Shown: positions 30,672 through 39,297 of the stretch, in pieces
How the letters are laid out: each line of letters opens with the position of its first letter
How positions within the stretch are numbered: position 1 is the stretch's first letter
NCBI RefSeq assembly: GCF_014644735.1
Contig: NZ_BMKZ01000019.1
Coordinates: forward strand, 10,333 to 60,431
Length of the DNA: 50,099 nucleotides
Source: Caldalkalibacillus thermarum
GTDB lineage: Bacteria > Bacillota > Bacilli > Caldalkalibacillales > Caldalkalibacillaceae
Direction: 5' to 3'
Made by a program: the position numbers and the translations under genes
The notes under the pieces: generated by a model
Database searches by the model: none
Told to the model about the DNA's origin: nothing
Seen by the model: only the letters and a program-made list of their open reading frames with translations

Positions 30672-31232
30672 TCAGAACAGGAACTTCAAGCCAATAGTTA
30701 ACAATATCACGCCGCCAACGGCCTCGCTATATTGCCCGATCCAGTCTCCCACATACCGGCCCAAAATTAACCCCAGCACGGTCAGCACCAGACCGGAAAC
30801 ACCGAACAGGACAATAGCCAGCCAGGTATTAACAGAAAACAAACCGAGGGACAATCCAACGGAAAAGCTGTCCATACTCACACTAATGGAACACAGGAGC
30901 AAGCCCACTCCTGTTGTCTTCAGCCACTGGGACGGCGCAGCGGCGCTAAACAGGGAGGAATAGACCATGTGAATCCCAAACAAGATCAGCAATATCCCCC
31001 CGATCGAGAGCACCAAATGCCCAACGATATCTCCGATCACCTGTCCAAGCATGATACCGGTCAAAGGCATGAGAATATGGAACAGGCCATTACATAAACC
31101 AATGGCTGCCATTTGTCTGAAGCCCAGCCGCATCATGCCGATACCTAAACACATGGAAAAGGCATCCAGACCCAGGGCAACGGCCATCAGGCCTAACGTG
31201 ATCAGCTCTCCAGCGTGAACAGCGTCCAGCAC
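30672..31232 (-). CDS. mntP: Manganese efflux pump MntP
   Basis: 186 aa, six transmembrane helices in two repeats. Each repeat has the conserved acidic motif: ALGLDAFSMCLGIGM and SVSMDSFSVGLSLG. It exports Mn(II) (YwlD in older Bacillus annotation). I prefer the GTG at 31232, four bases after GGGGAGG; reading back to 31334 gives a 34-residue hydrophobic leader that overlaps the tsaC end. I do not see a yybP-ykoY-type manganese riboswitch in the 98-base gap. Confidence 0.9.
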   Translation of the reverse strand: MLDAVHAGELITLGLMAVALGLDAFSMCLGIGMMRLGFRQMAAIGLCNGLFHILMPLTGIMLGQVIGDIVGHLVLSIGGILLILFGIHMVYSSLFSAAAPSQWLKTTGVGLLLCSISVSMDSFSVGLSLGLFSVNTWLAIVLFGVSGLVLTVLGLILGRYVGDWIGQYSEAVGGVILLTIGLKFLF

Positions 31233-31330
31233 CAATCCTCCCCCCTTGTCTCTTTCAACATATGCGAGGGGGAAGGAAATCAGTACAAGCCAGACGCTTT
31301 TTACTGCTTGATAAAGTTCATCCGCAGGCT

Positions 31331-32467
31331 TCAATGTGTGCTTGAAGAGTTTGACAGCGGCCTTGGTTCCAGCATGCGTCCCTGGGCCGCCTTGTGCAAA
31401 CGGTTCATAATAGCCTCGCCCACAGCTTCAGGCGGAAAAGATTCAATGTATATTTTTTGCATGCGCGCCTGATCCACCTGGCGCAAGGCATCATAGATCC
31501 GCTGAGCCACGGTTTGGAGCTCTTCCCTGTCACCAAGGGAGAGCACCAAATCAGCTGAATAGCATGACAGGCCATCATCTGTTGTTAACACAGCCACTGT
31601 ATAGCCCTGTTGCCGGTCCCGGTTGACACAGTCCTGAATGAAGCGGCGCATCTCTTGAATGCCCTTAGCCAAAGAGACAAGAAAAACCTCTCCGTCCGGC
31701 GCATAATGTTTATATTTCATCCCCGGTGAACGGGGGCGGAAGGTTTGGGGGCTGTGGGCCAGTTCCATGCTGTGCTTGAGGGCAGGGTCCACGTCAACGG
31801 GGCCAATCACCGCTTCCAGCTCCCCTTTGGTCACCCCGCCCGGACGCAAGAGAACCGGAACTTCTCCTGTGACATCCACAACGGTTGACTCCAGGCCGAT
31901 CCCCGTTTCTCCTCCGTCCAAGACACCCACAATCCGGCCGGCCAAATCATGCCACACATGCTCTGCCCGGGTGGGACTGGGTTTTCCAGAACGGTTGGCA
32001 CTAGGTGCTGCCAGTGGTTTGCCGCAGGCCTCAATCAGTGCCAGCGCGACAGGATGTGCTGGCATGCGTACGGCCACCGTGTCCAAACCAGCTGTGACGA
32101 TCCGGGAAACTTGACTGCCGCAGGGCAGAACCAAGGTTAACGGTCCTGGCCAAAACTTTTCCATTAAGATCCGGGCTTTGTCCGGTACTTTATCCACAAT
32201 CCCTGCCAACTTATCCACACAGGAGATGTGGACAATTAAGGGGTTATCCGCCGGTCTTCCTTTAGCGGCAAAAATTTTTTGCACAGCCTTGTCCGATAAA
32301 GCATTGGCGCCTAATCCATAAACCGTCTCAGTGGGAAAAGCGACCGGTTCATCCCTGTTGATCCAGCTGGCCGCTTCTTGAATATGTGGATGAGTGATTA
32401 AGTTGTCAACATCTTTATCCACAATGTTGTGGATATCCCAATATTTGGTCTGCCATTGGTGTTCCAT
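31331..32467 (-). CDS. tsaC: L-threonylcarbamoyladenylate synthase (Sua5 type)
   Basis: 378 aa. Makes threonylcarbamoyl-AMP from Thr, bicarbonate and ATP, the first step of t6A37 tRNA modification. The YrdC domain (about residues 20-220) has PVAFPTETVYGLGANA, KGRPADNPLIVH, PSANRSGKPSPT and ESTVVDV; a C-terminal Sua5 domain follows after SPGMKYKHYAP. The true start is probably the ATG at 32467, preceded by AAAGGAG. The frame also runs back to 32536, where its first codons would come from an IS end; that extension is not credible. Confidence 0.95.
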   Translation of the reverse strand: MEHQWQTKYWDIHNIVDKDVDNLITHPHIQEAASWINRDEPVAFPTETVYGLGANALSDKAVQKIFAAKGRPADNPLIVHISCVDKLAGIVDKVPDKARILMEKFWPGPLTLVLPCGSQVSRIVTAGLDTVAVRMPAHPVALALIEACGKPLAAPSANRSGKPSPTRAEHVWHDLAGRIVGVLDGGETGIGLESTVVDVTGEVPVLLRPGGVTKGELEAVIGPVDVDPALKHSMELAHSPQTFRPRSPGMKYKHYAPDGEVFLVSLAKGIQEMRRFIQDCVNRDRQQGYTVAVLTTDDGLSCYSADLVLSLGDREELQTVAQRIYDALRQVDQARMQKIYIESFPPEAVGEAIMNRLHKAAQGRMLEPRPLSNSSSTH

Positions 32468-32520
32468 GAGCGCCCAAACTCCTTTGCCTGAAACCTGGTG
32501 TGTCTCCCAGCTTTGGCCGC

Positions 32521-32570
32521 GACATACTCCCACCACCTGCGCTAACGCTTAGAAGTGGGAGACTTCTGTC
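32521..32570 (-). mobile_element. Solitary IS right-end hairpin (remnant of a TnpB-type element)
   Basis: Read on the minus strand, about 40 bases from CTCCCAC through AAGCGTTAGCG to GGTGGTGGGAGTATGTC match the end of the TnpB element at 851-891 with only two or three differences. The hairpin arms are conserved. No tnpA or tnpB is next to it. It lies about 55 bases before the tsaC ATG and probably in its leader. The flanking CCGA...GAAG on its 5' side is also partly shared with the first copy. Confidence 0.8.
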
Positions 32571-32658
32571 GGAGGTAAGTTAAAGTTTATTATACCCTTT
32601 CCAGGCACCTCCTCGCACCTGTTTAAACAAGATTAAAACAAGCAAACCTGTCCAAATC

Positions 32659-32713
32659 AAAAAGCGGTGCTTTCCCTCAGGTTGCCTAACCACAGTACGG
32701 GAAAACACCGCTA
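32659..32713 (-). terminator. Rho-independent terminator of spoIIR
   Basis: On the minus strand AGCGGTGTTTTCCC pairs with GGGAAAGCACCGCT (one mismatch), followed by TTTTGATTTGG. It begins 22 bases after the spoIIR stop. Confidence 0.85.
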
Positions 32714-32734
32714 CGAATCCTTATCCCTTTGGGG

Positions 32735-33445
32735 CTAAACAAACAGACTTTTCACCTTAGCCAACAGTTCCACCAAGAAAAAGCGGATCTCAAGCTCTTG
32801 CTCTCCATCATCTGCTCCATCATCTGCTCTATCATCTGTTGCCCCAGCGAGCCCGGTGTCTTTCTTTTGCCCGGCACCATCCCGGAAACCCTCCCGGTCA
32901 TCTGCCCGTTGATCCGCAACGGTTTCAGTCTCCAAAACATCTCCGGTCCCAAAGTCTACAAAACAGAGGGGGGGAAAGAGGACACACCACCAATTTTCTC
33001 CCTGCCCGGCTCCGATCGTAATCAGCACGCCTTCATATTCCCCTGCTGGATACAGACGGCTGCCATACAACTTAGTCGGAAAGGGAATCTGTCCATAGCG
33101 GACACTGTAGGAATAGTTAAAACCCCGCGACTGAATCGTTTGACCGACCACCTGTTCCAGCTCGTCCAGGGAACCGGCTATGACCTCCCGGGCTTCAGCA
33201 ATGTCCTCCATGTCACCTGCCCACTGGCTCACCAGCTCCACCACTTCGCCCATCACTTCCTCTTTCAGCCACTGATCCCTGGGGCTGTCACTGTTGGCCA
33301 AGATACGCAAGCGGAGCGACTCTTCTGGAATCTCTGTCTCTACCACCAGCGAAGCAGCTGTCGCCCGCTGGTATTCCCAGCTCATCACCACAATCACCAG
33401 TCCGGTCAGCACATACATATACAGCTGGTAAAAGCGTTTGTTCAT
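32735..33445 (-). CDS. spoIIR: Stage II sporulation protein R
   Basis: 236 aa. In Bacillus, SpoIIR is made in the forespore, exported, and triggers SpoIIGA to process pro-sigma-E in the mother cell. An N-terminal membrane/signal segment (about residues 8-26) precedes the family region RLRILANSDSPRDQWLKEEV, FNYSYSVRYGQIPFPTKLYG, PAGEYEGVLITIGAGQGENWWCVLFPPLCFVD. The C-terminal tail is low in complexity, rich in Asp, Ala and Gly (ATDDRADDGADDGE), and encoded partly by a 12-bp triplet repeat. GGAGAGGGG lies upstream of the ATG. I could not find a convincing sigma-F promoter. Confidence 0.93.
   Translation of the reverse strand: MNKRFYQLYMYVLTGLVIVVMSWEYQRATAASLVVETEIPEESLRLRILANSDSPRDQWLKEEVMGEVVELVSQWAGDMEDIAEAREVIAGSLDELEQVVGQTIQSRGFNYSYSVRYGQIPFPTKLYGSRLYPAGEYEGVLITIGAGQGENWWCVLFPPLCFVDFGTGDVLETETVADQRADDREGFRDGAGQKKDTGLAGATDDRADDGADDGEQELEIRFFLVELLAKVKSLFV
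32803..32838. repeat. 12-bp tandem repeat, three copies, in the spoIIR 3' end
   Basis: CTCCATCATCTG, CTCCATCATCTG and CTCTATCATCTG follow directly on the plus strand. They encode the Asp-rich ADDG-type stretch of SpoIIR. Confidence 0.85.
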
Positions 33446-33584
33446 CTTGGTTTCCCCTCTCCAAGGCCATGCTTTGCGCTTTGTTGCTCTATGGTCCTTT
33501 ACCTGTTCTCTCGTTAGTCTCAGCTTGGACTAAAGCGCCGGAATTTAAACCTTGGAGAAGGGAAGTTTTGTCCGACAAATCTCG

Positions 33585-34601
33585 TCAAGCTTCTATTTTA
33601 GCCACCACGACCCGCCCGATGCCCTGCCAGTCAGGGATGACTGAACACTGTGCTTCAGGATACACGGCCTGTATGATGGCGATCACCTCTTCCGCCTGCC
33701 CCCGGCCGACCTCAAAGGCCAAAACACCCGGCCGGTTTAACACGGCGGGAGACTGGCGGACAATCTGCTTGTAACCCAAGAGCCCGCCGTCCCCAGCGAA
33801 AAGGGCCAGGTGGGGCTCATAGTCCACCACTGTCCGGTCCAAAACATACCGTTCCTCAAGGGAGACATAGGGAGGATTGGAGACAATCACGTCTACCTTG
33901 TGCCCCGTTTCAATTAAGGCTTGCAGCCAGTTGCTGTGCATCAATTCCACTTTGGCCTGCCAGCGCTCGGCATTGATTTTAGCTACCTTCAAGGCAGCAG
34001 GAGAAATATCTACGGCCAGCATCTCCAGCGGAGAAGCCATTGGTCCGTCTTGAGCGGGTTGTCCCTGACCTCCATTCCCCTCACCCTGGCGGCCACCAGC
34101 CGTTTCCAGCGCAAGGGTAACAGCGATTGCCCCGCTGCCAGTGCCCACATCGACCGCTTTAAGGGGCCGTCCTTTAGGGGGCTGGCTGCCAGCTCTAACG
34201 GGCTGTCCAGGGGAGGCCATCCTTCTTTCTCCGCGGTTCTTCCGCTCCCACCAGTTACTCTGCCACAGCTTTAACACCGCTTCAACCAATAACTCTGTCT
34301 CCGGGCGGGGAATCAGCACGTTCCGGTTCACCACAAACTCACGGCCGTAAAACTCGGCGGACCCCAGCACATACTGATAAGGTTCTCCCTGCAGGATACG
34401 CTCCAGATACGCGACAAATGTTTCTTTCTGCTCCTCAGGCAGCGGTTGATCCAGCATGTTCAAAAATTCGGCCCGCCCTGCAGCCAGCACATGGGTTAAA
34501 ACCCATTCTGCCACTTTGGGGTTGAGGCCCGCTTGCTGCAATAAAGAAGAAGCCCAGACCAGGGCTTCTCGGCAAGTGCGCATCGTTTTCGGTTGATCCA
34601 T
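33585..34601 (-). CDS. prmC: Peptide chain release factor N5-glutamine methyltransferase
   Basis: 338 aa. Methylates the GGQ glutamine of release factors using SAM. The SAM site is AVDVGTGSGAIAVTLAL and the catalytic motif VSNPPYVS (about 240-247); the N-terminal helical domain includes LIPRPETE. It is about 50 residues longer than usual owing to two hydrophilic insertions, about 113-146 and 169-191, both rich in Gly, Gln and Pro. Start and prfA stop share one base, so it is coupled to its substrate's gene. Confidence 0.95.
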   Translation of the reverse strand: MDQPKTMRTCREALVWASSLLQQAGLNPKVAEWVLTHVLAAGRAEFLNMLDQPLPEEQKETFVAYLERILQGEPYQYVLGSAEFYGREFVVNRNVLIPRPETELLVEAVLKLWQSNWWERKNRGERRMASPGQPVRAGSQPPKGRPLKAVDVGTGSGAIAVTLALETAGGRQGEGNGGQGQPAQDGPMASPLEMLAVDISPAALKVAKINAERWQAKVELMHSNWLQALIETGHKVDVIVSNPPYVSLEERYVLDRTVVDYEPHLALFAGDGGLLGYKQIVRQSPAVLNRPGVLAFEVGRGQAEEVIAIIQAVYPEAQCSVIPDWQGIGRVVVAKIEA

Positions 34602-35671
34602 CAGGCTTCCTGACGCTCCAGAAGGGCCGTCTGTTCGTGCACAATGAGCGCATCAATGATTTCATCCAGCTCGCCGTTTAACACTTGGTCCAGTTTGTGC
34701 AGCGTAAGGCCGATGCGGTGGTCGGTGACACGGCTTTGCGGGAAATTATAGGTGCGGATGCGCTCACTGCGGTCCCCCGTTCCTACGGCAGACTTGCGGA
34801 TGCTGGCATACTCGTTCTGGGCCTCTTGCAGATACTTGTCATAAACGCGGGCACGCAAGATTTTCATCGCTTTCTCTTTATTTTTATGCTGGGATTTCTC
34901 ATCTTGACAAGAGACAACGATTCCGGTCGGGATGTGGGTCAAGCGTACGGCCGACTGAGTGGTGTTGACACTTTGCCCGCCGGGACCGCTGGAACAGAAT
35001 ACATCCACGCGAATATCCTTCTCATCAATCTCCACATCAATTTCCTCCGCCTCGGGCAGGACCGCTACAGTGGCCGTGGAGGTATGGATGCGCCCGCCGG
35101 ACTCCGTCACAGGAACGCGCTGGACACGGTGGGCTCCACTTTCATATTTTAAGCGGCTGTAAGCGCCTTTACCATTAATGGAAAAAATAATCTCTTTGTA
35201 ACCGCCCAGATCATTGGGGTGGGCTTCGATCACTTCAATCTTCCAACCCTTATCTTCCGCATAGCGGGTATACATTTTGTACAGATCCCCGGCAAACAGG
35301 CACGCTTCATCACCGCCCGCTGCCCCGCGGATCTCCACAATGACGTTTTTCTCATCATTGGGATCTTTGGGGAGCAGGAGAATTTTTAACCTTTCTTCCA
35401 ATGCTTCTTTTTTTTCACTCAGGACGGCAATTTCCTCTTTGACCATCTCCCGCAGTTCATCATCCAGTTTCTCTTCCAGCATCGATTTGGCATCCGTTAA
35501 TTGCTGGACCACATCTTTATACTCACGGTAACACGTTACCGTTTCTTCCAGTTCCGACTGCTCCTTGGAGTAGTCGCGCAATTTCTTCGGATCACTGGCC
35601 ACGGCCGGATCCGACAGCAAGCGGTTCAATTCTTCGTAACGATTTTCCAATGCTCGTAACCGGTCAAACAT
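34601..35671 (-). CDS. prfA: Peptide chain release factor 1
   Basis: 356 aa. Recognises UAA and UAG. The GGQ motif is in [20 protein letters not shown] and the conserved end of the decoding domain is [19 protein letters not shown]. Its start overlaps the end of tdk by 46 bases, and its stop overlaps prmC by one. The tdk-prfA-prmC order is standard for Bacillus. Confidence 0.97.
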   Translation of the reverse strand: MFDRLRALENRYEELNRLLSDPAVASDPKKLRDYSKEQSELEETVTCYREYKDVVQQLTDAKSMLEEKLDDELREMVKEEIAVLSEKKEALEERLKILLLPKDPNDEKNVIVEIRGAAGGDEACLFAGDLYKMYTRYAEDKGWKIEVIEAHPNDLGGYKEIIFSINGKGAYSRLKYESGAHRVQRVPVTESGGRIHTSTATVAVLPEAEEIDVEIDEKDIRVDVFCSSGPGGQSVNTTQSAVRLTHIPTGIVVSCQDEKSQHKNKEKAMKILRARVYDKYLQEAQNEYASIRKSAVGTGDRSERIRTYNFPQSRVTDHRIGLTLHKLDQVLNGELDEIIDALIVHEQTALLERQEA

Positions 35672-36255
35672 GAAGCCTTCACTCCCTTCACTTCATGGCA
35701 ATGGCGGCAGCGCGGTTCATAGCTTTCCTTGGCCCCCACCAAAATAACCGGATCGTCCACATGGGCCGGCTCTCCGTTGATCAGCCGCTGGGTCCGGCTG
35801 GCGGGTGCCCCGCAACAGGCACACACGGCCTGCAATTTGGTCACATATTCGGCACAAGCCAATAAAAGCGGGGTGGGGCCGAAAGGTTGTCCACGGAAAT
35901 CCTGATCCAGACCGGCACAGATGACCCGTTTCCCTTGATCGGCCAAATACTGGGCCACCTCCACCACCGTCTCATCAAAAAACTGGACCTCGTCGATGGC
36001 CACACATGCCGTCTCGTTGCGTACCTGTTCCGCAATGTGGCTGGCCTGTTCCACGCAAGTAGCGGGGATGGAGACCCCATTATGGGAAACCACAGCCACC
36101 TCGCTGTAACGGTTATCAATGACCGGTTTAAACACTTGGGTGGGTTGTTTAGCATAACGGGCCAGACGCACCCTGCGGATTAATTCTTCGCTCTTGCCCG
36201 AAAACATGCTGCCGCAAATCACTTCAATCCATCCGTCTCGCTTGTTTACATACAT
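35626..36255 (-). CDS. tdk: Thymidine kinase
   Basis: 209 aa. Phosphorylates thymidine with ATP. The P-loop is [14 protein letters not shown], the catalytic region [12 protein letters not shown], and the zinc site uses VCACCG and RCRHCHEV. The ATG at 36255 directly follows an in-frame TTG at 36258. The last 15 or so codons overlap prfA by 46 bases, which is longer than usual and probably reflects a shifted stop. Confidence 0.96.
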   Translation of the reverse strand: MYVNKRDGWIEVICGSMFSGKSEELIRRVRLARYAKQPTQVFKPVIDNRYSEVAVVSHNGVSIPATCVEQASHIAEQVRNETACVAIDEVQFFDETVVEVAQYLADQGKRVICAGLDQDFRGQPFGPTPLLLACAEYVTKLQAVCACCGAPASRTQRLINGEPAHVDDPVILVGAKESYEPRCRHCHEVKGVKASCLTGYEHWKIVTKN

Positions 36256-36307
36256 CAATCAAAGCGCCCCCAAGCTTCATAATCAACATGAACAAGCCAC
36301 ATGGGTA

Positions 36308-36339
36308 GTAAAAAACAGGCAAGCATTCTTGCCTGTTTT
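36308..36339 (-). terminator. Rho-independent terminator after rpmE
   Basis: AAAACAGGCAAG and CTTGCCTGTTTT form a perfect 12-bp stem with a 4-base loop, followed on the minus strand by TTTTACT. It is 55 bases after the rpmE stop. Confidence 0.9.
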
Positions 36340-36347
36340 CCATCGCC

Positions 36348-36393
36348 AACACACGGTTGTGCCGCTGCTCGCAAACACACGGTTGTGCCGCTG
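36348..36393. repeat. Two direct copies of a 20-bp sequence after rpmE
   Basis: AACACACGGTTGTGCCGCTG occurs at 36348-36367 and again at 36374-36393, perfectly conserved and 26 bases apart. They fill the space between the rpmE stop and its terminator. Confidence 0.9.
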
Positions 36394-36394
36394 T

Positions 36395-36598
36395 TTACTG
36401 CAGGTTGTATTTTCTTTTGAAACGGTCCACACGCCCGCCTGCATCAACATATTTTTGCTTTCCGGTAAAGAACGGATGGCAATTGGAGCAGATCTCCACG
36501 CGCAGGACTTCGGCCTTGGTGGAACCCGTTTCAAACTCATGTCCGCACTGACAAACCACTTTGGTTATATGATAATTAGGGTGAATGCCTTGTTTCAT
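36395..36598 (-). CDS. rpmE: 50S ribosomal protein L31 (zinc-binding type)
   Basis: 67 aa. The sequence [22 protein letters not shown]-like [24 protein letters not shown] is L31. The cysteines CQC and CSNC mark the zinc-containing (C+) form, which in Bacillus is the one used when zinc is sufficient. AGGAGTGAG precedes the ATG. It is transcribed between the LysM/M23 peptidase gene and tdk. Confidence 0.97.
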   Translation of the reverse strand: MKQGIHPNYHITKVVCQCGHEFETGSTKAEVLRVEICSNCHPFFTGKQKYVDAGGRVDRFKRKYNLQ

Positions 36599-36761
36599 CT
36601 TCTCTCACTCCTTTTTGCCCTGAATCAACCGAAACAGAGTTCCTTCAAAACATATCATATTATAGCATGGTTCAATTCTTTTTGGCAACCGGACCAGGAG
36701 AGAAGATGATGGAAAATAGACATCAGGGGGCAGGGCTGACAGGAGTAAGAACGACGGACGA

Positions 36762-37835
36762 TCAAAACTGGGGAAGATAGTGAATGGGATTCAGGGGCTT
36801 ATTGTTCAGGCGCACTTCAAAGTGAAGATGGTAACCGGTGGCATTTCCCGTCATACCTTGGTAGCCCAGCACCTCCCCTTCGGCAATGGACTGCCCCTTG
36901 CTGACCATGATTTGGCTGAGGTGGGCATAGTAGGTTTCCACACCCTGGCCATGATCGATAATGACCATGTGGCCGTAACCTCCCCTATGGTAATAGGCTT
37001 GCTTCACCACCCCGCCCCGTGCGGCACGCACCGCTGCCTCTTTTTCAGGGTTGGCAATGTCCAGCCCATTGTGCATGCGCCCCCACCTCATGCCAAAGGG
37101 ACTGGTGATCTGCCCTTTTAGCGGCCAGGAGAAAAGGCCGATTTCGCTTGCCGAAACAGCACCTGTTGAGGCCGCTGAACTCTCGGGAGAAGCTGAGTTT
37201 ACTGTTCTCTCCTGCTCATTGCCTTCTGTTGTGCGGTTGGCCGTGCGGCTGGTGACAGTGACAGGCGCTTTGTGCTGCGGGGGTGTCAGCACAGGTTGGT
37301 GAACCGGCTCCGGGGGAACAGTCGGAATGTTGATCATCTGGCCGGGAAACACCGTCCTGTTATTGAAACGTAACTGGGCGTTGTGGGCGAATAACTCCTC
37401 CAAACTGACACCATGCCGTTTGGCAATGGTCTCTAAGGTATCTCCATGCCGGACCACGTATTCTATTTCTTTCAACCGAATCTTCAATTCTTGCCCTTCC
37501 CGGATAAAATTTTTATTGGCTATCCCGTTCTGCTCCACAATTTCCTTCACGGGGATGCCAAACGTTTGGGCAATGCCCGACAAGGTGTCCCCCGCTTGGA
37601 CAATATAAGTGACGTACTCCTCCCTGTCCTCTTCTTCCACTTCCAAGTGAAACCGGTTGAGAGGATTGGTATAGTGACGCAGCGCTTTTTCAAGCAACTC
37701 CGCTTCCAGCTCTTCTAAGTCCTCGTCCAGATAGCCGCCTTCCCGCAGCTCAGAGGCTTCTCCATCCATGGCCTGCCAGGCAGCACCGCCCGTTAAAACC
37801 AGGGTTGTCGCCACCACTTTTTTCACTGAGCCCAA
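36762..37835 (-). CDS. LysM-containing M23 metallopeptidase
   Basis: 357 aa, probably exported: a hydrophobic segment near residues 8-20 resembles a weak signal or anchor. Two LysM domains follow (about 74-118, YIVQAGDTLSGIAQTFGI; about 125-171, YVVRHGDTLETIAKRHG). A Thr/Pro/Ser-rich linker comes next, then an M23 endopeptidase domain (about 240-357). Zinc ligands are seen in RMHNGLDIANP and YHLHFEVR, with the catalytic His in YYAHLS. It would bind and cut peptidoglycan; a spore or wall-remodelling role is plausible. The TTG start has AAGGAGGG seven to eight bases upstream. Confidence 0.92.
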   Translation of the reverse strand: MGSVKKVVATTLVLTGGAAWQAMDGEASELREGGYLDEDLEELEAELLEKALRHYTNPLNRFHLEVEEEDREEYVTYIVQAGDTLSGIAQTFGIPVKEIVEQNGIANKNFIREGQELKIRLKEIEYVVRHGDTLETIAKRHGVSLEELFAHNAQLRFNNRTVFPGQMINIPTVPPEPVHQPVLTPPQHKAPVTVTSRTANRTTEGNEQERTVNSASPESSAASTGAVSASEIGLFSWPLKGQITSPFGMRWGRMHNGLDIANPEKEAAVRAARGGVVKQAYYHRGGYGHMVIIDHGQGVETYYAHLSQIMVSKGQSIAEGEVLGYQGMTGNATGYHLHFEVRLNNKPLNPIHYLPQF

Positions 37836-37884
37836 AAAACGTCCCTCCTTCAGGCAGCATTATTTACAATCCTATGCTTCCAGG

Positions 37885-37932
37885 CAAAAAAATATCACCA
37901 CCTGTACTCTCTTGAAGGCGGTCAGGTGGTGA
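37885..37932 (-). terminator. Rho-independent terminator of rho
   Basis: On the minus strand TCACCACCTG pairs with CAGGTGGTGA (10 bp) around a 19-base loop, followed by TATTTTTTTG. It starts about 28 bases after the rho stop. Confidence 0.85.
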
Positions 37933-37959
37933 CATAGCCGCAAAGTCAAATGGGTGATG

Positions 37960-39228
37960 CTATGAAGCCGAAGGAGATTTGGTTGATTCGAATAAGGCCA
38001 TAAACTCCGCATTTGATTTGGTGGCTTTTAATTTGCGGATAAATTGCTCGGTAAAATCAGGGTTTTCACTCATCTTTTGTCGAATCGCCCACAATTTTTC
38101 CAGGTCATCGGGATCCAGCAACAGTTCTTCCCGGCGCGTGCCTGAGCGCCGGATGTCAATAGCCGGATAAATCCGCCGTTCAGCGAGACGGCGGTCCAGA
38201 TGCAGTTCCATATTGCCGGTCCCCTTAAATTCTTCGTAAATCACATCATCCATGCGTGATCCTGTATCAATTAAGGCGGTTGCCAAAATGGTCAAACTGC
38301 CCCCCTCTTCAATATTCCGTGCTGCACCAAAGAAACGCTTGGGGCGGTGAAAAGCAGCCGGATCTATCCCGCCGGACAAGGTGCGCCCGCTCGGGGGAAT
38401 CACGAGGTTGTAGGCCCGTGCCAGGCGGGTAATGCTGTCTAATAGAATGACCACATCTTTTTTATGTTCCACCAAACGCATGGCCCGTTCCAAAACCAAT
38501 TCCGCCACACGGATGTGATTTTCAGGCATCTCATCAAATGTGGAACTGACCACTTCACCTTTCACAGAGCGTTGCATATCAGTCACTTCTTCGGGACGCT
38601 CGTCGATTAAAAGGACAATCAGCTCAATTTCTGGATAATTGGTGGTAATGCTGTTGGCGATTTCCTTCAGCAGCATGGTTTTCCCCGCCTTGGGAGGGGC
38701 CACAATCAATCCCCGTTGTCCCAACCCGACCGGGGCAATCAAGTCAATGATGCGGGGAGCCAGCTTATCCGGGGTGGTCTCCAGGACCAGTTTTTTATCC
38801 GGGTAGACAGGGGTGAGTCCGGGAAAGTGCACCCGTTCCTTAGCCAGTTCGGGATCCTGGCCGTTCACCGCGTCCACATGCAACAAGCCGAAATAACGTT
38901 CGTTTTCCTTGGGCGGTCTCACTTTTCCCGATACTTTGTCTCCGTTCCTCAGTTCAAAACGGCGGATCTGGGAGGCAGAAATATAAATATCTTCAGAGGA
39001 AGGCGAATAATTGATCGGGCGCAAAAAGCCGTAACCTTCGCTTAAAATCTCAAGAACGCCTTCCATAAACAAATAACCGTCTTTCTCAGCTTGAGCTTTA
39101 AGAATGGCAAAAATCAACTCTTTCTTTTTCAGTTGCGAGTAATAGGAGATTTTATACTCCCTAGCCAGTTTATATAGTTCGCTTAATTTCTTTTCTTCCA
39201 AACTGGCTAACTCTAAATGTGTTGTCAT
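37960..39228 (-). CDS. rho: Transcription termination factor Rho
   Basis: 422 aa. The N-terminal domain (about 1-120) with the RNA-binding cold-shock fold includes [20 protein letters not shown]. The ATPase core has Walker [15 protein letters not shown], Walker [17 protein letters not shown] and the Q/R-loop region [11 protein letters not shown]. It is a hexameric RNA helicase. No large insertion between domains. It is followed by the peptidase/rpmE genes, as in Bacillus-type genomes. Confidence 0.97.
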   Translation of the reverse strand: MTTHLELASLEEKKLSELYKLAREYKISYYSQLKKKELIFAILKAQAEKDGYLFMEGVLEILSEGYGFLRPINYSPSSEDIYISASQIRRFELRNGDKVSGKVRPPKENERYFGLLHVDAVNGQDPELAKERVHFPGLTPVYPDKKLVLETTPDKLAPRIIDLIAPVGLGQRGLIVAPPKAGKTMLLKEIANSITTNYPEIELIVLLIDERPEEVTDMQRSVKGEVVSSTFDEMPENHIRVAELVLERAMRLVEHKKDVVILLDSITRLARAYNLVIPPSGRTLSGGIDPAAFHRPKRFFGAARNIEEGGSLTILATALIDTGSRMDDVIYEEFKGTGNMELHLDRRLAERRIYPAIDIRRSGTRREELLLDPDDLEKLWAIRQKMSENPDFTEQFIRKLKATKSNAEFMALFESTKSPSAS

Positions 39229-39297
39229 CGTCTTCTCCCACCACTTTTCATAGATTTAATCCCTTTTTGGTGCTGTGTCTGTAGCTGAATTTATTTG

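Noticed and set aside
32468-32536. N-terminal extension of TsaC by 23 residues
   Set aside because: The first codons fall in the orphan IS end, and the ATG at 32467 has AAAGGAG upstream and matches the family.
36348-36393. Direct repeats as a minimal CRISPR
   Set aside because: Only two copies with a 6-base gap, and no cas genes in the window.
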